64,000 bases of DNA from Proteromonas lacertae (GCA_002245135.1 NGBS01001164.1:124001-188000); one strand, 5' to 3'. Counted from the first letter of the stretch, positions 45,201 to 57,002 are shown. Program-made: numbers and translations. The notes: generated from the sequence alone by a model not told the origin.

Positions 45201-46424
45201 ATATTTTAGTAATATTTTGTTATTAGAAAGTGGTGGTAAAACTGTTTATTTAGGTGATACAGGTGTTAATGCTGAAGATGTTATAGAATATTTTCACAGT
45301 ATTGATGGTATTCCAAAGTTAAAAGAAGGTCAAAACCCTGCAAGTTGGATATTAGAAGTAACTGGAGCTGGTACAAGTGTAGAGTTTAAGAGTTATGCTG
45401 AGAATTACATCAATAGTGAATTAAAGAAAATGAATGATGAAGAAATCGAAGATTTAATTGAAGAAGGTAGAAATCATCAACAATTAGATTATCCAAAATA
45501 CATGACATCTTTAGGAACACAAATTTATTATTATACTAAGAAAATCACCAAATTCTATTGGAGATCAAGTTCTTACAGTTTATCCAGATTAATAGTGACA
45601 ATATTCATTAGTTTAGTGTTGGGAGGTTTGTATTATCAAACTATACCAGACACAATATCTGGTGTCAATTCCTTAATGTCTTCTTTATTCTCCTGTTCAT
45701 TATTTATTGGAATCTTTTCAGCTATTGCTGCTTTACCATCATTTACAGCTGAAAGAAACTCTATTTATAGAGATATGGATAAACATTTAGTTTCTCCATT
45801 TTCTGTATTATTTTCTCTTACAATCAGTGAAATTCCATATTCTTTATTATGTTGTGTTGTTGGTACTTTGATTATATATCCAATGGTTGGATTATCATCT
45901 GATGCTGGTAAGCTATTTCAGTTTTTACTGTTTTACTTTACATTCTTATTATTTACTGCTTATTTGGGTCAATGGATTGCATTTACTTCACCATCTTTAC
46001 AAGTATTTATTATTTATTTATTTTATATATTTATTTAATAGATTTCATTATTTGGATCTATGGCATTCTTATTATTGATGAATTGCATTGCTGGTTTTAT
46101 TATTCCAAACAAAGATTTAGTTATGTTCTTCCAGGTATTGAATTACGTAAATCCAATTAATTTCTTCTTCGCTGATGTAAGTGCAACACAGCTTCATTGT
46201 GAAGGTAAAGATTGTACTTTAATCATCTTACCAAATGGAATTGTATATATATTGTTTTTTATGACTATTTTTAATAGGTTGTTGATATAAATACTTATAT
46301 AACCAACGTATTAGACTTACATTACGATAGAAGAATGTATTACTTTTTAGGAACAGTTGCTTATATATTTGTAAGTAGAATTGCTATGGCATTTTCATTA
46401 CACTATATAAGATATCTACCTTAA
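42203..46424 (+). CDS. Full-size ABCG/PDR-type ABC transporter
   Basis: Eight exons (introns 42506-42538, 42782-42807, 43273-43301, 43455-43481, 44395-44440, 46003-46041, 46243-46277) give 1,328 aa in NBD-TMD-NBD-TMD order. NBD1 has a Walker A with Ser for Lys (GTPGCGSTS), Walker B LLLDKFSTGLDS lacking the catalytic Glu, and a normal signature CSGGEKRR. NBD2 has canonical GASGAGKST and FLDEPTTGLDS but a degraded signature (GSGISMAIRK). So only one of the two ATP sites is complete, the known pattern of PDR-type pumps. Each half ends with about six hydrophobic helices. It is likely a plasma- or vacuolar-membrane exporter of lipids or drugs. The ATG at 42203 is the first usable one. Confidence 0.92.
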
Positions 46425-46766
46425 ACTTTTAGAGATTATTCTTAATTCTATTATTTTGATTAAATATGTTATGTTAAAATATATAAAATGTCATAAATAT
46501 TTTTGAAAACTTACATAATGTTGTAATGCAACAATATTAGGGCTATATTTGAATTAATAATTCAATCAATTCAGTTATACACTTATTTTCTATCTATATA
46601 TGATTTTGATCTTTTTTTAGCTGCATTATAGATAATAAAGATACTTCTAATATGTTTTAATATAAAAACAAGCACGTGGAGAGCTACACAGCATACAATT
46701 TAATAGAAAAGCAATGTCTATTCAAATTAAGATCATTTTTAATATAAATTAATTCCTCACGCTGTA
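46425..46766. other. Intergenic, nothing recognised
   Basis: A 342-bp AT-rich spacer between same-strand genes. No ORF, repeat or RNA gene is recognised; it should include the promoter of the next gene. Confidence 0.4.
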
Positions 46767-47956
46767 ATGTCTTTTTCTATTAGAATATCAAAAATCTCAT
46801 ATGCTCCTCAGGTAAATGAACCAGTATTTCTCTATCCAACTATAAACGAACTTGTATCAAAGACAGTTTTATAATCTTAGACATATGCTTATGAAAATCG
46901 GTTAAAACTTCAAAAGAAAAAACCACCAGATTTATTTTTTCCTTTATCTAACCCCAGTTTTATAATAGCACAAACTTTCATGTGTATTGTTATTATGCGA
47001 TATTAAACTTAGTAAATATATTTGAAATTAATTGTATATATGAGGCGTATTTAATGTTATGGTCACATAATCCTAATAAAGAATATATTTCCATTCATCA
47101 GCTTAGTGCTAGTATTGTAACTTTAAGTGAAGATCTTTTATCGTGTTTCTTTGCGTCTAGTATAGATATACATATTTATACTTAATAGGTGATGTGTATT
47201 ATGATTCATATTTTCAATTTGTGTGTATATTCTTGTTTTTAAATCCCAAACAAATCATTTCATTAGTTTTATCATGGTTGGGAATTCATAGCAATGTAGT
47301 TATAACTAGAGTATATATTTGATTGTTTTTTAATCTGAACATATATATAGAGTCAAATCAATAAAGTAGTTAGTTTGTTTAATTTCGTATATAACCAGAC
47401 AGAATTGGATGAATTCTTCTTTACCTATGAAATGGATTGTCATGAGTATATATATGTGTTAAACATAATAATATTATTTTATAGTTATAATGAACCAGTA
47501 TATCCAATCAAAACCTTCACAGATTTTTTGAATAATTCAATATCTCTACAATCTACATTCTTTTCTGTGAGAATGAATTTAATAGATAGTACTTTATCTC
47601 CAAAGATCTATTCGAATATCGTAAAAAGACAAATATATTATACAGAAGATCCTCAAAGAATATTATACCGAAGAAGTGAACCGTTTTGCGATAAACTGCA
47701 AAGACTTTTATTCACTCACGAACCTCCTCCTTATCATTATGATTTTATGTTACAAAAACCGAATGATCAATCAAAAGATACATTAGTCTATACATTGAAG
47801 CAAGGTAGAGGTTATGGGTATAGACAACCGTCTAGTGTAAAAAGAACACTAAATGGAAGTCATAATGGAAGTATATGTTCTCCAAAAAGATCACTCTTAT
47901 CCCCTCATGCCAGAGGTTCAAAGAATAAGATATCTCCTGTAATTAACTGTAATTAA
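46767..47956 (+). CDS. Unrecognised three-member family, paralogue 3
   Basis: Six exons (introns 46824-46880 or from 46812, 46984-47012, 47160-47188, 47311-47350, 47446-47484) give 331 aa from MSFSIRISKISYAP. Shared with its paralogues are LSNPSFIIAQTF and EINCIYEAYLMLW at the N-terminus and the second domain YPIKTFTDFLNN ... CDKLQRLLFTHEPPPYHYDF. The last intron is a multiple of three, so its removal is inferred from alignment (CHDYNEPVYPIKTF). The basic, Ser-rich tail (SSVKRTLNGSHNG, SPKRSLLSPHARG) could be phosphorylated. Function is unknown. Confidence 0.6.
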
Positions 47957-48043
47957 GTAATTTATGAATATTAAACATCATTTTATCATGAATATGGTTG
48001 TATTTTTCTGGGATATGTTTAATTTCTGCTTTATATTGATATA

Positions 48044-48702
48044 TTAGTAATAAAACATTGTAATACATGTTATGTGAAGTATAAAAAATAAAAATACATT
48101 TTTTAATGAAATTTTGTTTATTATTTCTAATCCATTCAATTCTTCTGGGGATTTGAAGCAGATATCATAAATTCTATTATCTTCTTCTTTTCTCAATAAA
48201 TCCAAACATAAATCACATAACTTTATATTATTATCTCCTTCAATTACTACATTAGAACTCTTCAAATTATTTATCATTACATCATATTCATTTAATTTTA
48301 TCAATATACCACATACTGAACAAAATACACTACAAATCACGCTTTCTGACAAGAATTTACTTTGAATTACCTCTTCTAAATCCATGGAATAATATTCTCT
48401 TTCGTATATCATATAGATACTTTTATTATTCAGCTGATACATTTTAGAATGACAGAGAAAGAATGAACAACTTTCTAACAAAAATGAGTTAATCTCATGG
48501 AATTTTAATATTTTAATCTCTTTTACTCCTACAATATTCAGTATTTTCATCTTTTTCGCATTGTTTTGATTTTTGATAACATAATCTACTTCACTATCAC
48601 TTTTTTCTACCCTTTCTTTTATCTATACAATAGAAATATTTATAATACTTGAGAATTAGGTGATAATATTGAGGATAGCTTATTATCTACGTTAGAATTC
48701 AT
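48044..48702 (-). pseudogene. Truncated pseudokinase-LRR family member
   Basis: Two exons (intron 48623-48648) encode 210 aa from MNSNVDNKLSSILSP. It aligns with the N-terminal and central kinase-like region of the gene at 53635 (KILNIVGVKEIKILKF, IYEREYYSMDLEEVIQ, NLKSSNVVIEGDNNIKLCDL, CFKSPEELNGLE). Homology stops right after the APE-like SPEEL; a short unrelated hydrophobic tail then ends the frame. The C-lobe, LRRs and C-terminal block are missing. The frame itself is intact, so a short expressed protein is not excluded, but a 3'-truncated copy is more likely. Confidence 0.6.
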
Positions 48703-48847
48703 TCTTTTCTGTTTTAATATGAAAATAGAGTCGTTTCGAAAAAATTTCTATTCAAAAAAACATAATAGATATTAACAATATAATCAAATAATCATTACAA
48801 TAACGAATAAGAAAATAGACAAATTGAAAAATTTTAACATTTACATA

Positions 48848-49492
48848 CTATTCAGCATCTTCAACCATCTGTACTAACGGTCTAATTGCAGACATTATAT
48901 TACCAGCAGCAGTATGCATCAATCCCATATTGACATCCAGCTAAAGGAGATTAGATAATACATTTATATCTAATACATTGCAGATTAATGTAACAATAAC
49001 ATGATCCATATTCAAATGAAAATAGATGTATTTGTCTGTGTATGTATAAGTGCTTTCAAGTTTACCAAAATGTAAATGTTGTGACTTATTATAATATATA
49101 CAATAATATAATCTATTTATACTTGATTAGCAATTGCAGCAAATGTTGCACATAATGCACTTTCTATTGTTTGTGAAACTGGAGCAAATTGTTTTCTATA
49201 TACTACACATGAATATAAAATTATAAAAATACCTCTCATAAGTGGTACACCATCAGCTACTGCTACTAGTATAGCGTTAAAGCCATTAATTCTACACATA
49301 TTAGAAAAAGTATAATAATACTCATTCAAAATTGATGTTAAAATATTTTGTGCTTGTTTATTCTATATTTAACAATAATACTCTAATACTATTGATAATT
49401 GTTTGTCTCTTGAAATATTAGGCTATGAAAATATATAATAAAGACAATACTGCTGTATCAGCAAAATTAAAATACAGCTCTTGAGTTGCCAT
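48848..49492 (-). CDS. LAMTOR3: LAMTOR3/MP1-like Ragulator subunit
   Basis: Seven exons within 645 bp (introns 49423-49450, 49363-49389, 49292-49321, 49203-49232, 49085-49122, 48941-48976) give 151 aa. The roadblock fold pattern matches LAMTOR3: INGFNAILVAVADGVPLM, then SALCATFAAIANQ, HFGKLESTYTYTDKYIYF, VIVTLICN, and the closing helix LMHTAAGNIMSAIRPLVQ. LAMTOR3 pairs with LAMTOR2 in Ragulator, which anchors Rag GTPases and TORC1 signalling at lysosomes. Very small exons, together nearly as many intron as exon junction constraints, make automated prediction hard here. A different roadblock protein (DYNLRB, MAPKSP-like) is possible but fits less well. Confidence 0.7.
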
Positions 49493-50024
49493 TACTTCAA
49501 AAAAAGCAAAAAACAAAAATTGAAAAAAGGTGAGGCTTATTAATGAAAAAACAAAAAATAGAGTCTGTGTGCCATTGATTAGCATTATTGTGATCAAAAC
49601 AAGTTAGTTATGCATATCATGTAAATAAAATCATGAATTAGTCACTATTAAAAATTCAATCATTCGCTTTATGTCTGTTTCTATCATCAGAATTTTTGTT
49701 AATTACAACAAATGCAAAATATTAATATTTTTCTATTTAATAATTCATAGATTCTTCAATATTTAAAATATAAAAAAGCAAGAGAAGGTTTTGGCGCTTA
49801 AAAAGTGGCCTGAGGCCAGCCAACAAAATTCTAAAATTTTGAATTTACGAAATTTTATTGGTTAGAATTTTGTTAGAAATCCCACATTGCCCATTCTTTT
49901 TTTGCTTTTTATTTATTTTTCTTAATGAAAGGATTATTTTAAATTCTAGCAAGGTCTTTTACATACTAGAGCTATTTTATACATACTACGACCAATAATA
50001 TAACATTATAAACCAAGGTTTGCA
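49493..50024. promoter_or_regulatory. Divergent promoter region with E2F-like site
   Basis: This 532-bp gap separates the divergent LAMTOR3 and Epl1 starts. It contains TTTTGGCGC at 49789-49797, an exact match to the E2F/DP consensus TTTSGCGC and rare in such AT-rich DNA. Next come the palindromic TGGCCTGAGGCCA and an inverted repeat built on CAACAAAATTCT / AGAATTTTGTTAG (about 49818-49876). These sit roughly 150-240 bp upstream of the Epl1 ATG. A regulatory role is inference. Confidence 0.35.
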
Positions 50025-52039
50025 ATGAAGAGAAAGTCAATAAACCGTCCACTTGGCCTTCACAAGAGAATAACAATTTACAAACATGACAGTGATAATT
50101 TACCTCAACCAATACCTCTTATATCACAAGACAATAAGGACGGGAATGGATTGATAAACGTATGAATATATTTATGTAAATTATTTATATAATCAACTCT
50201 CTTCTCTATTTATTATCAAAATAACATTTTTATTAATTTTTAATATAGAGTCCTCCTCGTCATAAGAAGATAATTAACATACCAACACCAGAAATCATTA
50301 CAATTAGTGATTATGATGAATTATTTCCATCCAATTACGATATGCCTACGTGTTACATCCGATACATTGCACCATCTAGTGAAGAAGAGGAAGAATTCAT
50401 GGAATATGAAGCAGATCAAGACGATATTGTATATTAATTATCATATCATCAATAGGATTGGTTAGAAAATCATCCAATATATGGTAAAAATGGTAAAGAA
50501 AACTCACAAATCTCAGTAGACACATTTGAAAAAATAATCAACACATTAGAAATATTAACAGCCAGAAATGGTGATATAATCCCTTCTAACGATGCAGAAG
50601 TAGGATGTTATGGCTGTTTTACATCTCCGCACCCTGATTATTCAAAATTAATAAGTGATATTCGTACACATTGGCTAAATAAAAGGCATAAGATCCATAA
50701 GCCATTATGTCGAAGATACTGGCCTCAGACACCTGTAACAGATACAAATCCACATTTAGTGTTTAGGCCAAGAGAAAAAGAGAGATATAAATTAAGAAAA
50801 CAAAGGAAAAGTGATGAAGAAGCATATAATAAGTTGAAAGAATTACAAACCAATTTAGATGAAGCAAAACAGATTATTGAGTTAATATTAAAGAAAGAAA
50901 AGATTAAATTAAATTCACTTGAATTTATGTGTGAAGAATATCAACAAAGACTATTTGATATAGATCCAAGTAATACGACTAAGGAAAGAAAACGAACAGT
51001 TTCATTAATAGAAGGATTGAAAGATATAACAAGTAATAATTATTCAATACTTAGACCAAAAATATCATTATCATCATCATCAAATGCATATTTAGACGAA
51101 ACTACTCGAAGAAGAATGAAATTATTTGGAAACAATAACAATAACATTAATAATAATAATAATAATGATATGTTAGGAAGGAATAAAAGAATGTGTTTAT
51201 CACTATCCAGTGTTAGTAATAGTAATATAAATAATAATATGGATATAATCAGTAGAAATAATAAACTAATCTGTTCTTATTTGAATCATATAGCTATCGA
51301 TGGTGATCATAATAATGATTGTATTCCAATTATTGGCTTAGGACAATCGTTAGATAAATCAACAGGAATGGTTCCTCCATTGTTATTACCTAAGAATTAT
51401 AATCATATTCCTTCTGATATTGGTAATCCATTCCCTATATTTATACCAACTGATAAATATTATGGCAAATTAGAAGAAGAGAATGAAGATGATGATGAAG
51501 AAGATGAAGAAGGAGAAAGTAATTACGATAATAATAATACAAACACAACAACAACAACAACAACAACAATAAATACATATAATGGTTATAAGAATGTAAA
51601 AAAGAGACGAAAACAAAGTTATTTATTAAGACCACGGATAGGAAGAGGAGGAAGAATTATACTAAGCAGAATACCAGTAGATGATAATAATCGATGGTAT
51701 AATAAAACAGAGAAATATGTAACAAGACCTCCATTATTTACAGCAGAGAGAGATCAACCAAATAAATCATTAACATCTCAAGCAACCTCTGTTACTGAAC
51801 TTGCACCTAATAATCCATTATATGGTGAAGAAAGTATTGTACCATTTCATCCATTACCTGATATATATGGAACACCTTATACTGCTTATAATTTACCTGA
51901 AACTGATTATAGTTGGGAGAAAATATATTCATCTGTTAAGACTATGACTTTGCCAAGTGATGCACTTAAAGTGAGATGTCCAACTGCTGGAAATTCACAG
52001 AATAATAATTCATCAGAATTATTTCGATTCAATATATAA
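50025..52039 (+). CDS. Enhancer of polycomb-like protein (Epl1/EPC)
   Basis: Three exons (introns 50160-50248, 50429-50455) give 632 aa. The EPcA region is clear: MPTCYIRYIAPSSEEEEE, EADQDDIDWLENHP, then a Tyr-Trp-rich linker and FRPREKERYKLRKQRKSDEE, which parallels the RxREKxxxRxRKNRKND block of Epl1/EPC1. It is the scaffold of the NuA4/TIP60 histone acetyltransferase (Piccolo module: Esa1, Yng2, Eaf6). A low-complexity Asn/Asp/Thr middle and a short conserved end follow. The last 65 codons plus 3' flank are copied exactly at 57003-57270. Together with the RBBP5-like gene it indicates standard euchromatin machinery. Confidence 0.8.
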
Positions 52040-52111
52040 ACCAAAAAATACTACTTTTTCTTTTTTTCTTAGCAATTTTGTATATTCATTCTTTAGCTCC
52101 TTATTATTTTG
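51844..52111 (+). repeat. 268-bp direct repeat, left copy (within Epl1 3' end)
   Basis: Bases 51844-52111 appear identical to 57003-57270 (offset 5,159). The left copy is the functional one: it is the last part of the Epl1 coding sequence, its stop codon and 72 bp of 3' flank. Similarity ends sharply at both edges. Confidence 0.9.
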
Positions 52112-52538
52112 ACAATTTTATATCTGTTTGTTTGGTTTATTGTTTCTATAACATATACACTCTCAGTTCCATGTTAAAAAGCTTTGTTTTAAAGAAAGAA
52201 TAAAGAATAAAACGACTATTTATTTTGAGATATCAAACAAGTTTGAAAATGTTTTTCTTAAAATCTCTTGTAGACGATATATTGTCCGCAATATAACTAT
52301 CTGATACTCAATATATTATCAGAATAATTACATAAATACCCAAATCTTAGTTAAATATGTCCAAAAAGTATTAAAATTCACTTAGAAATTGGAAATATTA
52401 TTCTCAAAATTATCAAAATCAAATATAGAATTTGATAATTGAAATTTTAAATTACATATATAGATGAGTTTATTTATTTATGTTATTTTATTGATTTACA
52501 TTAATAAATATATTGAAATCAGAATAAAAATGAATTTC
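52112..52538. other. Spacer with relic of a pseudokinase 5' end
   Basis: Bases 52211-52270 resemble 53598-53655, the leader of the pseudokinase-LRR gene (AACGACTA..TATTTTGA.ATATCAAACAAG). They run into a 15-codon start, MFFLKSLVDDILSAI, closed by TAA at 52294-52296. This looks like a remnant of another family copy that kept its ATG. Nothing else is recognised in the stretch. Confidence 0.5.
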
Positions 52539-53267
52539 TTAATTCTTTATAGCAGAATCAAATAACCAACCTTCATCTACATCATATTCTAATACACTAA
52601 GCTCATTTCCACCAATTTTACTATAAGCTAAAGGAGCTGATTTCCATTTCAAACCATTTGATACTAAATACTTATCCATACTATCAAATCTATTTAACAT
52701 TTATTAATACATCATAAAATATACAATCTTCCTATATTCATTACATAAGTAAATATCGATCTACATGGAATTCTTACTCTTATTACTTTGGCTTTAGGTA
52801 ATTTTACTACTTTTAAACCGATTTCTTCTAATTTTTCTTTTTGTTCATATGCATCTTTTATTGCTATTCCTACACTCCATACTTGCTCAGATGCAGGGGT
52901 TTTATCTGTATGATATACATCAATATATGCTTCATATTTACGATTATCGCTTAAACCAGCTTTTCTCAAAAGAACATCAAGTTCATTATATGCATAACTC
53001 ATTGATTCGAATGTTCCAGTTCGAGTTATAAATCTATTAAACCATTATAATATCAATATTATACACATAATCCATTTCTTTCATCTCAATAACATCTCCA
53101 ACTGCTTCTGTTCATTTATTAAGGATTCAAATTTAACAATACATTGGTAAATGCAAAAAAGGATATGAAAAATAACTCAAATACCATAAACTACTCACTC
53201 CAACAATTGAAATCACTGCACATACAACAGTTATGATTGGTAAGAAGTAAATAATAATCATCAACAT
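52539..53267 (-). CDS. TEX264-like ER membrane protein (GyrI-like domain)
   Basis: Four exons (AT-AC intron 53110-53166, then 53034-53064 and 52690-52724) give 201 aa. A single N-terminal membrane helix (IIIYFLPIITVVCAVISIVG) is followed by a GyrI/SOUL-like domain. VFITRTGTFESM, EAYIDVYHTD, VGIAIKDAYEQ, EEIGLKVVKLP, FTYVMNIGRLFDSMDKYL and LSVLEYDV follow the strand order of TEX264. In animals TEX264 is an ER-phagy receptor and p97 cofactor; its LIR-bearing tail is absent here, so that role is uncertain. The divergent upstream region holds GGCGC elements. Confidence 0.6.
53110..53166 (-). other. U12-type AT-AC intron in the TEX264-like gene
   Basis: On the minus strand this 57-nt intron starts ATATCCTTTTTT and ends ATGAAC, with ATCCTTAAT whose branch A is about 9-10 nt from the end. 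It is phase 2, joins TC to A (Ser) and keeps the frame (LWYLSYFSEAVGDVIEM). A GT-AG alternative starting GTAGTTTATGG and ending AACAG is also in frame and would shorten the protein by 10 residues, so RNA evidence is needed. Confidence 0.65.
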
Positions 53268-53634
53268 CTTCAATGATTGATTTGAATAATGAAAAGTAAT
53301 GCAAATTGGCGCGATTTAGCTCCAAAACTAACCAATAAAAATTGAATAATAATAATGATAAAGGCGCCATTTCCCTCCATCAAAAATTGTTTGTAATGCT
53401 ATTTGATAATAAATTTGTTGTATCTGGAAAATATTGGTATTTGTTTAACACAATAAAACATAAAACACAAATCCAGTAGAATCAGCTAAGATTTATTCAT
53501 AAATTATATCGAATATAATTTTAAAAAATAAAATAAAATATATTTCTTTACATAAGCAATGTTTTAGAAGGTTTTTAAAAAATATAAGAAAATAGAAACG
53601 ACTAAATATTTTGAAATATCAAACAAGTTCGAAA
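53268..53634. promoter_or_regulatory. Divergent spacer with GGCGC elements
   Basis: The region between the TEX264-like start and the pseudokinase-LRR leader holds ATTGGCGCG at 53305-53313 and GGCGCCATTT from 53363, both E2F-like, with a CCAAT box between them (near 53330). All lie within 100 bp upstream of the TEX264-like ATG. The rest is AT-rich with no gene. Function is inferred from motif shape only. Confidence 0.3.
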
Positions 53635-56600
53635 TTGTTTTTCTTCAATTCTATCTTCATTGATATTGTATCATCCAATGGAGGAGTATTTAGAATAATA
53701 TATATTAATAGATAAAAGAAAGAATAGAAAAAAGTATTAATGAAGTGGATTTTGTGTTACATGATAAAACTAATGCTAAAACAATGAAAATATTCAATAT
53801 TAGTGGGATAAAAGAAAAGAAGATATTAAAATTGTGTGAAAATACCTCTTTATTGTTAGATTATTTTTTATCTTTTGTCATTTATATTCAAATACAGTTT
53901 ATCGGATGTAATGTAATGATATATGAGAGATACCATTATATAGAAGATTTAGAACAGATAATTCAAAGTAACTCATTATCAGATGATATTGTTTATTGTG
54001 TGATATATTCAATATGTGATATACTAATGATATTAAGTGAATATGATATAGTGATAAGTAATCTAAAGAGTTCAAATATTGCAATTGATAGTACTAACAA
54101 TATAAAATTTTGTGATTTATTTTTGAATGTATTGAGAAATGATGATGATTTGAGAGTGTATGATATATGCTTCAAAAGCCCTGAAGAGTTAAGTGGATTA
54201 GAATGTAATGAGATAAGTGTGATATGGTCAATTGGATGTATTTTATATGAGATGATTTGTAAGAAATTACCATTTTCTGAAGATAATAATATCATCAAAA
54301 CATTGAATAATATTCATAGATGTAGATATAATATTGGTATAGAATGTAATAATATGATGAAAGAAATGATAGAGAGAATGTTAAAAATGAAAAATAAAGA
54401 TATAATGAGTATAAAAGAGTTGAGAAAAGAGATGATGAAAATGAATGAAATATTAAAAGATGATGAAGATTGTTTAATGATATGTAAAGAAGGAAAAGAG
54501 ATGTTATATAAAAATGATGAATTTATTATTACACTGCCAATAATTTATCCATCAGAATATTATCTTGAAAATAAGAAATGGAAAGAAATTCGAGATGGTT
54601 TTATAGAATCTTATAAGAATAAACCTAATGAAAAAATACTATCAATATTATTGATGATAAAATTAAGCAAAAGAGATAATACAATAGAAGATAATCTGAT
54701 ATTTCAAATCCGCCATAAATGTAAAGAAGGGGGGAAATGTTATTTAGATGAAAAGGTTTTTAATATTTGTAAGCATAATAAAGGGAGTTTATCAATTAAT
54801 TCCAAATGTATTTGTAAATGTATAAGTGGGTTGGATTATTTGTTTAGAATATTGAGTTTGATCAATCCAATAATGCTATCATTTTGTATAATTCTTATGT
54901 ATTTTACTGTATTAGTTGATATTGATATTCCAATCCAATTCCAATCATTTTTTGGACTTTTTTTTAATCGATTATCAAATCTACAAGAATTATATTTATG
55001 CAATTGTAGACTTACTTTTTCTTTCATTGAATCATTTGTTAAATCAATTCCATTTATGAAATTAAATAGATTAAATCTTTGGAGTATTTATTTTCCTCTC
55101 TTATTTATTATAAAAATATAGCTAATCCAATTGACCCAAAATCCTTTAAGTTATTACTTCCATATTTGCATCTATTAATTAATAAAGAAAATGAATTGCA
55201 TTTATCAAGAATGAGATTAAATGATGAATCAATGGTATTATTATCAGAAGAATTGCATAAATATCCAACTTTAGAGATAGTTAATATTAGAGATAATAAA
55301 AATATTCAATCAAAAGGATTAAAAGCATTATTCTCCAAATTTCCAATTTCACAAATATGGTTTGATTTTAATGGAAGTAAAGAATTACTGATTGATAAAG
55401 ACATTCCAGAATTCATTAAATACATCCAATTTTTTAATGTATTATATCTGAAGGATTTAGAAATTGATGATGATTTTTTCACATCATTCATTTCATTAAA
55501 ATCAAATGAATTAGGAAGAATAAAAGAATTAGATTTGAATAGTATAATTTGATATTTTTATAAGTATTTAGATAATAAACTAACCAATAAAAGTATTGAG
55601 ACATTCATCAACAATTTATCTTCTTTTTCAGAACTAAAAATACTTCAATTATATGGAAATAGAATTGGAGATGAAGGAATGAAATTATTATCTCCTCATT
55701 TACATTTATTAAAAGATGAATATAAAATAAATTGCTCAAGTATAGATTTTTATTTACCACTGAATAGAAATGGGATTATCTTCAGTTGGATTCAAATGTT
55801 TAGTCAATGGTTTAAAGAATATTCATGAAAAGATCAAGCTTGATATAAGTGATAATAATATAGATTCGGAAGGAATAGAGTATCTTATGAATTATGTGAA
55901 AGGAAATGATAATATTGATAGATTAATTATTCATAGTATATTATTAATAGTAATTAATAACAATATATTAGACAATCCAATTAATAATGGATTTAAGTTA
56001 TTCTTAAATCATTTAGATATGTTAATGGAAGAATATGAATTGAATTTGAGAAATATATTAAATGATGATGAAAGTATAAAAATGTTAGAGAATTTGGTTC
56101 ATCATATTAGGTGTTCTAAAAGTAATTTAAATGGAAATAATATAAGAATTAAAGGTTTGAAATTAATATGTTCAAAATCATTAGAAAATGAAAATTATCC
56201 ATTTATTGAAATGAAATGTACATCATGGACAAATGAAGAATTCGAGTATTATTTGAATTATTGTAGTTGCAAAAATAGATATACGATTTATGATTTTTCA
56301 AGTATATAACCTTATTTCTAATGAAATAGATATGAATGTAAAAGATTCTCATATTTCATTAATTAAACAGATAAACTATAAAATACTAGATTTATCGAAT
56401 AATCAGATTACTTCTAAAGGATTAATAGAATTAACACATTCTTTACAAAAGAATGTAGAATACATATCAATATTTAATAATAAAATTGGAGATGAAGGAA
56501 TGCAAGTAATTTGTAAGTATATAGAGAAATTTATTAAGAGAGAATATGATTATTATCCAATACATTCTGCTAAAAAATATATTTTATATTTGAATCTTTC

Positions 56601-56940
56601 AGGTATTATATGAATATAATAATTCATAATTTGAATAGACATTGGGATAAGCGAAAAGGGATTAAAAATGTTAATTGAAAGATTAAAAGATTATGAACTA
56701 TTAGAAAAGATAAATGTGGAAGGAAATGAATTGAATGAAGAAGAATTAAGATTAATGGAAGAAAACAAAGAAGTATTTGATTGTTTAAATGAATTATCAA
56801 TAACAGTAAAAGATAATATAGATAAATCAGAATTAAAATCATTTTTACAAACATTTTCAACAATTAAAAGAATTAATTTGAATGGATTTTCAGAAGAAGA
56901 AAAAAAAGAATTATCAAAAGAATATTATAATGTTGAATAA
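53635..56940 (+). CDS. Pseudokinase-LRR protein
   Basis: Eight exons give about 1,027 aa. Introns: 53686-53711, 55084-55121, 55542-55571, 55740-55767, 55936-55971, 56302-56329 and 56603-56638. The kinase-like part lacks catalytic residues: HRD-K-N reads ISNLKSSN, DFG reads CDLFL; SPEEL and IWSIGCILYEM keep the C-lobe shape. About 500 residues of LRRs follow (LKILQLYGNRIGDEGMKLL, ILDLSNNQITSKGLIEL), closing with NELSITVKDNIDKSELKSFL. The first exon aligns with family leaders but has TTG where the others have ATG; the first in-frame ATG is at 53784. So either non-ATG or shortened initiation is used, or expression is impaired. Role unknown; a scaffold or sensor is possible. Confidence 0.65.
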
Positions 56941-57002
56941 CTTCAAATATTAAATTCTTTTTATTACATAATCAACATAAGTCTATCCTAAATATCTACA
57001 TA

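Noticed and set aside
55730..55775. Frameshift in the LRR region (NRNGII to MGLSSVG)
   Set aside because: It is explained by a 28-nt intron (55740-55767). The same intron is visible in the antisense relic at 37.5 kb.
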